Shown piece by piece: positions 55,181 through 63,741 of a stretch of DNA of 64,000 nucleotides. The stretch is taken from positions 3,992,590 through 4,056,589 of the forward strand of contig CM056397.1 in the NCBI GenBank assembly GCA_029718625.1, in the 5' to 3' direction. The notes beneath the pieces were generated by a model. That model saw nothing but the letters and a program-made list of their open reading frames with translations, had not been told where the DNA came from and did not search any database. The DNA is from Synaphobranchus kaupii. Taxonomy: Eukaryota; Chordata; Actinopteri; Anguilliformes; Synaphobranchidae. How positions within the stretch are numbered: position 1 is the stretch's first letter; the number at the start of each line of letters is the position of its first letter. The position numbers and the translations under genes are program-made.

Positions 55181-55896
55181 GTGGCAATAGTTTAAGTTTT
55201 GTGTTAGCAGAAGCGTTTTAAAAGAATAAAAGAATTCAAGCAGGCTGTTAAAACGTGACAAATAGCGGTAGGCTATAGCGAGTTAATTGTCTGAAAGAAA
55301 GCATACCATTTTTAAAATAATGTTTGTTAGAGCCGAAGGGAAAAAGACTCTAACAAATGATGTCCGTGAAATGTGTGCGAATGACTCCATAGCCAAGGAC
55401 TTAGAATTTTTTGCCAAAGTCCGCGTGGCAATAGTTTAATGTTTGTGTTAGCAGAAGCGTTTTAAAAGAATAAAAGAATTCAAGCAGGCTGTTAAAACGT
55501 GACAAATAGCGGTAGGCTATAGCGAGTTAGTTGTCTGAAAGAAAGCATACCATTTTTTAAATAATGTTTGTTAGAGCCGAAGGGAAAAAGACTCAAACAA
55601 ATGATGTCCGTGAAATGTGTGCGAATGACTCCATAGCCAAGGACTTAGTATTTTTTGCCAAAGTCCATGTGGCAATAGTTTAAGGTTTGTGTTAGCAGAA
55701 ACGTTTTAAAAGAATAAAAGAATTCAAGCAGGCTGTTAAAACGTGACAAATAGCGGTAGGCTATAGCGAGTTAGTTGTCTGAAAGAAAGCATACCATTTT
55801 TTAAATAGAGCCGAAGGGAAAAAGACTCTAACAAATGATGTCCGTGAAATGTGTGCGAATGACTCCATAGCCAAGGACTTCAAATTTTTTCCAAAG
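55181..55896. repeat. Three tandem 244-bp repeats near the Maverick end
   Basis: Units start at 55181, 55425 and 55669 (GTGGCAATAGTTTAA). The first two are 244 bp and nearly identical. The third lacks about 10 bp after TTTTTTAAAT. Each contains GCAAGCAGGCTGTTAAAACG-type sequence and the block AGAGCCGAAGGGAAAAAGAC. Known: Maverick termini often contain subterminal tandem repeats. Confidence 0.9.
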
Positions 55897-56710
55897 TCCG
55901 CGGGGTTCCGGAGATGGCCTATAGTTTTGCAGAGAGACGTTTCCAGAGAGAGATCCTTCCAGATGGCAAGAGTGCGGACAAATGGAGCCATTAGTTTATC
56001 GGGCCTGTGTAAACTGAAAATGGGATACGCCCCTGTAGTGTCCGTCTGTTTCTTTTGAAATTGACGGACGTTTACACGGGCCAATGAGCTGTATCGCTTA
56101 TGTCAAGCCGGATTCTGATGGCTAACAACAACTGGTGTGGGGGCTGCTGACGCTATGCGATGCTAGGGGAAACCTTTGATTGACAAGGAACAGCTGTATT
56201 CCTGGCGGGGTGATTACAAAAGTACGTTTGAATTGAATGAATGAAATGCATAGACTAGAAATATTTCAACAGGCCACAAAAGGACCCAATTGATCGTGGA
56301 AAAGCCATTGAAAAGGCGTCTATATACCCCCCAGGCTAATGTTTTTTTTCACTGGTCAGCTTCATGAAAGAAACCTTTCAGTATTTTGTACAAGGTTTTG
56401 TAATAGGGTAATACTTAGAGCCAATATGAGTGTTTAGTATCTATGGGTTACTAAAAAGATCGGGGTTACTAAATTTAAGCAGGATTGAGATATTATATAC
56501 AGCCTATATTGTGTAAGCGTAACTCTTTCAAAGTGTATTTTATTTTTCAGGGTGTCTACAATTCACATCAGGGGGGGTCTGAAGATCGGAACAGCTGCGA
56601 GTTTACGCTGACCACAGGGTTCAGTTTGTATATACGACAGACTTTTTGAGTAGGTCTATAGCCGAAACAGACGTTGACACAATCGCCTGTAAACAACCTG
56701 CAAAAGAAGC
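55897..56710. other. Maverick subterminal non-coding region
   Basis: About 800 bp between the repeats and the first gene. Short frames on both strands cross the last repeat unit, but I see no support for coding. Confidence 0.5.
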
Positions 56711-57377
56711 ATGTCTACCGCAGAAAACTCAACACTGAAATCTCCAGAGGTTGTGGCTAACAATACCGTTTTGCGAAGGCCAAAAAAACCTTTTGCCGCG
56801 ATGTCAAGACTTCAAGGACATTCACTTTACAAAGAATGGCCGGCGGCATGTTCAAAACGGCGATGTGGGTACGATATCAACACGTCTGGCGAGGAACCAA
56901 CAATTACCCTTTTCAACCTGTGTGAGGGGAGTTGTACAGTGAAAATTCAGAGTCTGTATTATTTGTGCACAAGGACTGGCTTAAATTCAAGCAATGTTCC
57001 AAAAATGTTGTGGACGATGTACATTATATTTGTAATTTTCTGAGCTGTTCGGAGGACTGCAGCATGATCTGTGTGTCAGCGCTCAAAGCGCCTAAAAAAA
57101 ACTGTTCATTGCCGAGACCTATGAATCAAGAGACATTGGGGATACGCTAATTGTATTTAATTTTGACGACCAGCACATGTTGAACAAGGCTATTGAGCGA
57201 GCCGATAAGGTGTTTGAGGATCATAGGATTTGGAGAAATATGGACGATGTGAAAACTAACTTATTGTCGAGTTTCAACGCCGTGGCTGAAGATTCTGATG
57301 AAGAAAAAGAAAATGTCCCTCCACCAACAACACCCGTTGTCTCTGATGACGAAGACTCTACAAAAGGTTTTGTGTAA
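56711..57377 (+). pseudogene. Maverick gene of unknown function, three lesions
   Basis: The start is ATG 56711. The protein-like signal moves between frames. The first codons are in one frame up to an A7 run at 56782-56788. Next is a second frame with a TGA at 56923 and the Cys-containing stretch WLKFKQCSKNVVDDVHYICN. After an A8 run at 57094-57101, a third frame reads IVFNFDDQHMLNKAIERADK and ends in an acidic tail with EKENVPPP at 57377. An AATAAA follows at about 57487. I do not recognise the family. The tail EKENVPP-type motif and the acidic stretch suggest a nuclear or regulatory protein, which is inference. Confidence 0.55.
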
Positions 57378-57697
57378 ATAACTTGTCAAAACATGTAAGC
57401 AAAAAATGTTTTTAAATTTTTTAGATTGTGTGTGTTTACTATAAATGTATACAGAATGTCTTTTTGATTGATTTTGTGAACTTTAAAATAAAAAAGCCTT
57501 TCTTTTACATGCTATTTTACGTATTGTTTCATTATTATTATTATTATTATTAATCGTTAAAATATGTTAAATTCAAATCAAACCCAAAAAAGGAAGGCCC
57601 CACCCAGATCAAAAGTTTTAAGGCGTGGCTATACGTTTCAGAGGGGTTTAATAGCCACTCGGCAATCTCAGGATTTCATACAGACTTTACAGACCTC

Positions 57698-58447
57698 TTG
57701 ACAAGCATGTCTCAGGGCGGTTATAAAATGTATAACCCCCTACAGGTGGCCGATTGCTCAGAATCTTGGGAGTCTGAGTATTCAGCGAACAATGACAAAC
57801 CTGCTACAGAGCCTTGGATCGATATCGACAAAGCCGAAGCCCTATTTTTATTAGAGCCAAAATCTATGGTCTACGAAGACGAAGGCTGTGAGGTGCCAAA
57901 CGGTGTACAACAGTCCAGCCAAAAAACCCGCCCGGGGTGTATAGACGACGAAATCGACGGGTGTCCTACAAGCCCGATGATTAAGCTGCTGAAAGCCATA
58001 GTCGCCTGTCTTCTGAATGGCGCTATCGAAAAACAACTGAGAAGCGAATGTCCCGGCTGTGAAGTTGACCACCCCAGTCAACTGAGACACAGCTGTCTCT
58101 TTGAAACGGAGGCGTATTATTTTAAATATAATTTTGACAAATTCCTGACAAAAGTGAAGAAACCCTGGCTGCGCCCTCTGCTGGTCAAGGCCTTGAAAGT
58201 GTTCGGAGTGGTACCAGATCCTGTGAGAATCTTGGGGTCTGTTGACACCACTGTTTCAGAACTCCGTGAGGAGCCACACATCAGGGAAAAACTGCTGGAA
58301 ATCTTACGTACAGACCTTGACCCGGGCAGTGAGAAGGCTATTGCGGCTGTCAACACAGATTTATGGGAGATTGACGGGGCAATGCAGGAGCACCTGTGGT
58401 GTGATCACTCTGAAGGCGTGCGGACCCGGATGAACGACAACGTTTAA
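57698..58447 (+). CDS. Maverick protein of unknown function with Cys/His motif, intact
   Basis: This frame of 249 codons is uninterrupted. It begins at ATG 57698 (or 57707) after a short leader, and AATAAA follows at about 58525. Residues 118-133 carry C-x2-C-x3-H-x5-H-x-C (CPGCEVDHPSQLRHSC), a possible zinc-binding cluster. It is followed by an aromatic segment (ETEAYYFKYNFDKFL) and helices up to residue 230. The N-terminal 80 residues are acidic. It sits between the first gene and the integrase, on the same strand. It is the only Maverick gene here without visible damage. I cannot name a function. Confidence 0.65.
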   Translation: MTSMSQGGYKMYNPLQVADCSESWESEYSANNDKPATEPWIDIDKAEALFLLEPKSMVYEDEGCEVPNGVQQSSQKTRPGCIDDEIDGCPTSPMIKLLKAIVACLLNGAIEKQLRSECPGCEVDHPSQLRHSCLFETEAYYFKYNFDKFLTKVKKPWLRPLLVKALKVFGVVPDPVRILGSVDTTVSELREEPHIREKLLEILRTDLDPGSEKAIAAVNTDLWEIDGAMQEHLWCDHSEGVRTRMNDNV

Positions 58448-58578
58448 AACGTTTCAAGAACCGGTTAAATGTTAATATATGCAATTTCTGTCATGTAACC
58501 TGTAACTTTTTTTTAAAAATACATAAATAAATACTTTGGTTTTTTATATATTGCGCCATTATTGTGATAGCTGTAAGG

Positions 58579-59460
58579 ATGGCTGGTGAGAAACGCATGA
58601 AAGATGTTTATTATGCTCCAGAAAATCCTGGTTCTTACGATGGTAAAGAGCGTTTGCAAAGGGTTTTACGTGAAACAACAGGTAGTAACATATCAAACAA
58701 GAAAGTTACGGACTGGTTGTCGGGGGAAGATGCATACACTTTACACAAGCCCATCAGAGTCAATTTCAAAAGAAGGGTTATTGTGAGAAACATTGATTGA
58801 CAATGGCAGCTTGATTTAGTAGACATGTCAAGTTTATCTGAGCATAATGATAATATGAAGTTTATGCTAACTTGTATAGATATATTGTCAAAATACGCCT
58901 GGGTATGTGTTCTTAAAAACAAGACAGGTATCGAAGTGGTAAAAGCCCTTCAAGAAATTCTCGCAAATGGATGTATACCTAAAAAAATACAAACCGATAA
59001 AGGTAAAGATTTTTTCAATAAAAGGTTTCAGAGTCTGATGAAACGCAACAAAATATTCCACTTTGCCACAGACAACGATGATGTGAAAGGTCTCTTTCCA
59101 AAAAGATCTAACAAGCTAACGTTTAAGTAGGGGGACACAGTCAGAGTTTCCAAAGTACGCGGAAAGTTTGCAAAAGGTTATGAGCAAATATATACAGACA
59201 AATATTTTACAGTCGTTGAAAGGGTCCACAGAATCCCTCCTGTATATAGATTGAAGGATTATGATGGGGCGAGCATTGACGGAACATTTTATGAGGAGGA
59301 ATTACAAAAGGTTATAGTTGGAAAAGACAAAACCTTTAAGGTCGAAAAAATAATAGCCGAAAAGAAGCATAAGAACCAGAAACACGTTTTAGTGAAGTGG
59401 GTCGGATGGCCTGAAAAATACAACAGCTGGATACCTAAAGATAGTGTGATTGACATCTAA
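58579..59460 (+). pseudogene. INT: Maverick integrase with chromodomain, internally deleted
   Basis: The start MAGEKRMKDVYY at 58579 fits Maverick integrases (LKDxYYxPxxPGSY type). The N-terminal part (NKKVTDWLSGEDAYTLHKP) is followed by an in-frame TGA (58798-58800). The core then has LDLVDMSS (first Asp) and QTDKGKDF (second Asp). Directly after ATDNDD the frame jumps to FPKRSNKLTF, so the segment with the catalytic Glu is missing. After a TAG (59128-59130) the SH3-like part and a chromodomain (VEKIIAEKKHKNQKHVLVKW, VGWPEKYNSW) follow and end at 59460. Known: this enzyme inserts the element with 5-6 bp duplications. This copy cannot. Confidence 0.88.
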
Positions 59461-59484
59461 AAGAGTAGAAAACATTAGGTCGCC

Positions 59485-60015
59485 ATGGAGGAAGCAGGCT
59501 TTTATGCCACTCTCCCCAGTAATGCCAGTCTAGATATTTACCCTGGAAACAAAATTTCGAGTTACACTACAAAGTTTGCGAGACCCCTCGAATTTCGTGG
59601 ACAATGGGAAGTTGCTTTAGCAGAAATTCAATACCCATGTACATGGAGTATGCTATCAAATCATGAAAATGCTTTTATCGTAAGTGATGATAAGAAAAAG
59701 GAACTCAGCTACGTTGTTGTAATAAGCTGGGGCTATTACAAGAACATGAAAACGCTAGTGGAGGAGATGAATAAAGCTTTAAAAACAAGAAAATTGGATA
59801 TTGAGGTGTCCCATTCAGCAATGAAAAACCAAATTTATATTAGTAGTGTAAACGAAAATATTTACACTACGGCGAGTAACACTTTTGAGTTGCTCGAACC
59901 CATACATGCAGACATGTTTTTTCAGGAGAGAATACTTATAAATGGAGTCGATATAAAAATTAAGATGGTCCGTTGTAAGGATGAGTTCTGTCTAATGAGC
60001 GAGGATGCCCCGTAG
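59485..60015 (+). pseudogene. Maverick capsid-type proteins, probable fusion by deletion
   Basis: The start is ATG 59485, 25 bp after the integrase. Residues 1-130 (FYATLPSNASLDIYPGNKIS, WEVALAEIQYPCTW) belong to a family found in animal Mavericks, regarded as a virion protein. Residues about 135-176 (PIHADMFFQERILINGV, KMVRCKDEFCLMSE) instead resemble the middle of the other Maverick capsid-type family (F54H12.2-like in databases). Inferred: a deletion joined the front of the first gene to the middle of the second. The frame ends at 60015 and the second family goes on in shifted frames. Confidence 0.6.
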
Positions 60016-60443
60016 CAGCAGCAATACCGTCTTAAAATGGTCTCGGCCACACTATTTGTAAAAAATATCGGGGACTCTCCACCCGTTAAGCTCGGGCTCT
60101 ACTGACATCAAATGTTAAATATCCGATTGACCGTGTTAGTCTTAAAACTTTCAGTTTAGCAGCTGGTCTTAGGGTTTGCAATCAAGAAAATTTGTTTTTG
60201 GGTCAATTACCGAAATCTATCATTATAGGTTTGGTAGATAATGACGCCTTTACAGGTGTTTACAACAAGAACCCTTTCAATTTCCAACATTACAACGCAG
60301 AATATGTATCACTGAGTATGAATGGTCTTCCGATACCGAGTAAGCCATATCTCCCAAATTATGGTAACGGTTCTGCGGTTCGCGGATTTTACAGCCTAAC
60401 GCTGGCCACAGGAAGGCATCTGAAAGACCGGATAATAAACTAA
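60016..60443 (+). pseudogene. Maverick capsid-type protein (F54H12.2-like), broken continuation
   Basis: In shifting frames the sequence reads ATLFVKNIGDSPPVK, then, from about 60190, LGQLPKSIIIGLVDNDAF and YNKNPFNFQHYNAEYVSLSM, then GLPIPSKPYLPNY. These are typical of the Maverick F54H12.2-like family, likely a capsid protein. It ends at 60443 after ATGRHLKDRIIN, well before the expected C-terminus, and protease sequence follows at once. A second deletion is therefore likely. Confidence 0.65.
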
Positions 60444-60449
60444 ATAATT

Positions 60450-60923
60450 TACCAGCATTGTACATTGTGAATACACACCCTCGAAATAAGCCTGGAGAAC
60501 ACTGGTTAGCGTTGTATGTGTGTGCGGATAAAAGTCAACTCCTATGGCAATCCCCCTGACTACATTTATTTCCCAGATAGCATCATTACTTTTTTACAAA
60601 AGAACTGTAAAAGGATTGTTTACAACAAGGTACAAGTGCAAGACCTACACAGCACAAAGTGCGGACAACATTGCGTATTTTATCTGCACAACAGGGCCAA
60701 AGGGGTTCCGTTTAGTGAAATTATATCCCTATATTCTGATAATTTGAAAAATAATGATGCGATGGTTTCAAGATATGTTGATAAAATATACTTGGACAAG
60801 TGTGTTAAAAACATGTTAAACTGTGTACAGACTGCATGCTGTGGTGAAATGTTTAAGGCCTGTCACATGCATGTTTTGTTTGAATGTTGCTTTGTCTTTT
60901 ATTATAAAATAAAAACATTTTAA
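60450..60923 (+). pseudogene. PRO: Maverick adenain-like cysteine protease, frameshifted
   Basis: The upstream frame (about 60447-60550) reads LYIVNTHPRNKPGEHWLALY, with the catalytic His in GEHW. The downstream frame, 60516-60923, reads NSYGNPPDYIYFP and then STKCGQHCVFYL with the catalytic Cys. A frameshift lies at about 60515-60545. The position of the catalytic acidic residue before SYG reads Asn in the downstream frame. The N-terminal part is missing. Known: this protease matures capsid proteins in adenoviruses and Mavericks. An AATAAA at 60907 ends the unit. Confidence 0.82.
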
Positions 60924-60967
60924 ACTTTACATTTTGATCATTTAAAACAAACACACACTCAACAGCT

Positions 60968-61795
60968 TCAGAAATCTATCCATGCTGAGTGGTCTAAAAC
61001 GGGGGATGAAAAAACTGCCTTAGGGCCTGGTTCTGGCGTCATAGGTGTAAAGGCTGCTGTATTTGGTATTTTTTTGTGTAGATTTATCTTGCCGCGCACA
61101 TTTTGATTAGGTATGACAGAAATAGGCATATTAAGCATAGCCATAGCCTCTATAAATTCCCCCCAACCCCGGGGTCTTCTATCGTCAGAAATCTTGTGAG
61201 GCGCTGTTATGTTCTTTATTAGATCCAACATATGCGAACCACTTACAACTGTACCATTAAACACAAACTCCCCTTTATCGTTCCACGTTGCGACATTTCC
61301 TGATTTAGAAATTTTATCCAATACGTCGGTGGCATTTTTCCGGCTTCTAGGTGGCACGCTTTGTACAAAATCTTCAACTCGGGCGGTGTCCGTCCTGACA
61401 TTATTGCGGCCCTCAACAGGCAATGATAGCGTTAAATGTTGCATTTCGGCTTTACCTTGTTTAACCAACGCTATGATACGCTGTAGAGCAATCGTGTACA
61501 GTTTTGCCTTCTCATGAGGACCAACATTAGTCCTTGATAAGATGTTACGTATGGTTTGATCCAAATCATTTTCAACAGTTTGTCAGATTGGTTCCGGGGT
61601 AAAAGTAAGATTCTTTAATTTGTCCAGCTGGCTTAGAGGCACGAGAAACATTTTTTGGGCATGCTCCATGTTTTTTAAACACCGCTGCGACCCGCTATCA
61701 AACTGGTGAGAAACGGTATTGCGACACTCAGTAGAGGCAGAAGAAATCCGCCCTTTTGAGAAATAATTTTTCGCCTCTTTCGAATAGATGATCAT
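60968..61795 (-). pseudogene. Maverick conserved protein of unknown role, one in-frame stop
   Basis: The gene begins at ATG 61795, overlapping the end of the upstream gene by 4 nt (ATGA). It is open except for a TGA at 61583-61585. Features: KMFLVPLSQLDKLKN near residue 50-65, DQTIRNILSRTNVGPHEKAKLYTIALQRII (written here as adjoining motifs, residues about 78-110), a Ser/Arg-rich segment (VPPRSRKNATDVLDKI), and WGEFIEAMAMLNMP near residue 210. The first two motifs are common to a gene family in animal Mavericks. A structural or packaging role is guessed from its neighbours only. It converges with the protease gene, with 44 bp between the two stops. Confidence 0.7.
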
Positions 61796-61984
61796 TTGTT
61801 AATCAACAGTTTAATTCCGACCTTTTGTTTTCTTATTTTTTTCAGTTGTGTATCTGTTAGGGGTATATTGCCATGTAAAACATTGAGAGCTAGTTCACAA
61901 ATTGTGTTTATAAGTTCACCAGAAGCAGACTGTAATATGTTACGTCTTTGCCGGGCATTACCTTCAAATAGGGCTTTTAGAAAC
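61792..61984 (-). pseudogene. Maverick small basic protein, 3' part (gene split by LINE)
   Basis: The minus-strand codons FLKALFEGNARQRRNILQSA and VLHGNIPLTDTQLKKIRKQK match a small, basic Maverick protein family that I know only as conserved hypothetical. It runs up to the LINE tail at about 61985. Its beginning lies on the other side of the LINE, at 63090. Confidence 0.7.
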
Positions 61985-63066
61985 ATTACATTTACATTTA
62001 GTCATTTGGCAGACACTCTTATCCAGAGCGACGTACATTAGTGCATTTTCCAACTTGAAACAAGTGCGTTAAAACAACCCTAAAAGGTAAATACGATTTC
62101 AAACACCAGGCGCAGTCAGTTTGATTTTGTATTTTTTATTTTTATTTTTTTTGGGGGGGGGGGGGGGGCGGGGGACCACACAATATCAATCATTGGCGTG
62201 TACAACAGTAAGCCAATAAGTAACCTTAAGTATTAAACTAGCAGCTTGAACCACTTAAACAAGGATTCAGAAAAACACAATCAAGGGAGGTCACAAGGAG
62301 GTAGGGAGGGGTGGAGAGAGGTGCAGCTTGAAGAGGTGAGTCTTCAATCTGCGCTTGAAGGTGGTCAGACTTTCTGTTGTTCTGACCTCCACGGGGAGCT
62401 GATTCCACCACCGTGGGGCCAGGACAGACAGACGTCGAGACCGGGTGCTAGTATGAAGTGGGGGGGGGGGGGGGGGGGGTACCAGTCGTTCTGAGGAGGC
62501 GGAACGCAGGGATCTGGTAGGTGTGTAGGGTCTGATGAGCTTTTGGAGGTATGGAGGGGCTGATCCTCGGACTGCCTGGAAGGCGAGCACCAATGTTTTG
62601 AATTTGATGCGAGCCATCACAGGTAGCCAGTGGTGGTCAATGAGCAGGGGGGTGACATGGGAGTGTCGGGGGAGGTTGAAGACCAGGCGCGCTGCTGCGT
62701 TCTGGATAAGCTGAAGGGGTCTAATGGCCGATGCTGGCAGGCCAGCCAGGAGAGAGTTGCAGTAGTCCAGGCGGGACAGCACCATCGCTTGGACCAGGAG
62801 CTGGGTTGAGTGGGTGGTGAGGAAGGGACGGATTCTCCTGATGTTGTACAGGAAGAACCTGCACGCCCGGGTTACCACTGCGATGTTCTCGGAGAGGGAC
62901 AGCCTGTTGTCCATCACCACTCCGAGGTTCCTGGCACAGGGCGTTTGGGTCAGTGGAGTGTCCCCTAGGGAAATGGAGAGATTGAGAGGGGGAGAGGTTA
63001 GAGCAGGAATGTAGATGAGCTCAGTCTTGCCTGGATTGAGCTTCAGATGGTGGTTGTCCAAGTTCA
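61985..63066 (-). mobile_element. L2-type LINE, 5' truncated, inserted in the Maverick
   Basis: Minus strand: RT C-terminal ORF (63061-62291), then a 3' UTR with G-rich runs, then the L2 tail with GTCGCTCTGGATAAGAG and ATGTAA repeats ending at about 61985. It cuts the small basic gene of the Maverick. I found no sure target duplication. Confidence 0.85.
62291..63061 (-). CDS. L2-type LINE reverse transcriptase, C-terminal part
   Basis: The frame of 256 codons is open. It reads LKLNPGKTELIYIPAL (thumb side of RT), NLGVVMDNRLSLSENI, LSRLDYCNSLLAGLP, LQLIQNAAARLVFN, LVLAFQAVRGSAPPYL and WWNQLPVEVRTTESLTTFKR, all hallmarks of L2 RT C-termini. The catalytic YADD lies upstream of the truncation point and is absent. 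A Pro run (residues about 195-202) corresponds to the G run at 62460-62479. Confidence 0.88.
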   Translation of the reverse strand: MDNHHLKLNPGKTELIYIPALTSPPLNLSISLGDTPLTQTPCARNLGVVMDNRLSLSENIAVVTRACRFFLYNIRRIRPFLTTHSTQLLVQAMVLSRLDYCNSLLAGLPASAIRPLQLIQNAAARLVFNLPRHSHVTPLLIDHHWLPVMARIKFKTLVLAFQAVRGSAPPYLQKLIRPYTPTRSLRSASSERLVPPPPPPPLHTSTRSRRLSVLAPRWWNQLPVEVRTTESLTTFKRRLKTHLFKLHLSPPLPTSL

Positions 63067-63090
63067 GTTCCGTTTAATACGTGCAGACAT
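63067..63090 (-). pseudogene. Maverick small basic protein, 5' part
   Basis: ATG at 63090-63088, reading MSARIKRN, one nucleotide after the stop of the ATPase gene. The L2 LINE then interrupts. The basic start fits the family to which the 3' part at 61792-61984 belongs. Confidence 0.65.
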
Positions 63091-63091
63091 A

Positions 63092-63741
63092 TTACTTTTT
63101 CTTTAGCACATAAACTACCGGCCACTCTGGAGCGTACAAACCAGTTCTGATGCGGTATTCCTCAGGCGTCTGTGCTTTTAAGTCCACCAATAGGTAACCA
63201 TAAGGTTTTCTGGTCGCATCATCGAAACATTCAAGGAAAAACTTTGAATGTCTGGGGTACATTTGCCGTGCCAAAACATTAACTTGCATTGTATCTCTTG
63301 GATTTTTGAACAGAACAATATAGTTTGCATTAAGATTTATTGTGCGGCTGCTTCGACCCTGGAAGAAAAGATTCTGAACAAGATATATGATGCTTAGGTT
63401 TCTATGGTGTGTATACTTGCTAAAAGCTCTCTCAATTTCAGAGCTCTGACTGGCCGCCTGCATAAGGTCATCAACAATTACCATATTGGTTTTATGCAAA
63501 GGTAGCAAAACTTCATCGGTCAAAGATTCAGGAAGACCTTCTACAAAATGTACATTCTTTATTTTACAAAGCACCATACAATGTTCTGCGGTACTGTTGA
63601 CAATACATGTTGTGCATTTTCGAGCAGTGTTTTCACAAAAACGCTTTTACCGCTGTTTTATGGACCTGAGATTATGCATGAAAAAGTATGTTGAAGGCGG
63701 TTGTCAAAACCCTCAACCCCAAACACTTGTCTAGAATCCAT
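63092..63741 (-). pseudogene. ATP: Maverick packaging ATPase (FtsK/HerA type)
   Basis: The start ATG is at 63741 and overlaps the end of the polymerase gene by 11 bp. The P-loop is present as NSGKSVFVK, but the codon directly before it is a TAA (63658-63660, codon 28). A frameshift near 63578-63590 leads to the frame 63577-63092, which has NMVIVDDLMQAA (Walker B with DD), a sensor-type region (SIIYLVQNLFF) and a conserved C-terminus. Known: it drives DNA into the capsid. The gene ends at 63092, 1 nt before the next ATG. Confidence 0.88.

Noticed and set aside
55761..56084. Minus-strand ORF of 107 codons over the last tandem repeat
   Set aside because: Part of it is repeated in the non-coding units; no recognisable family, and the copies in the other units are not open in the same way.
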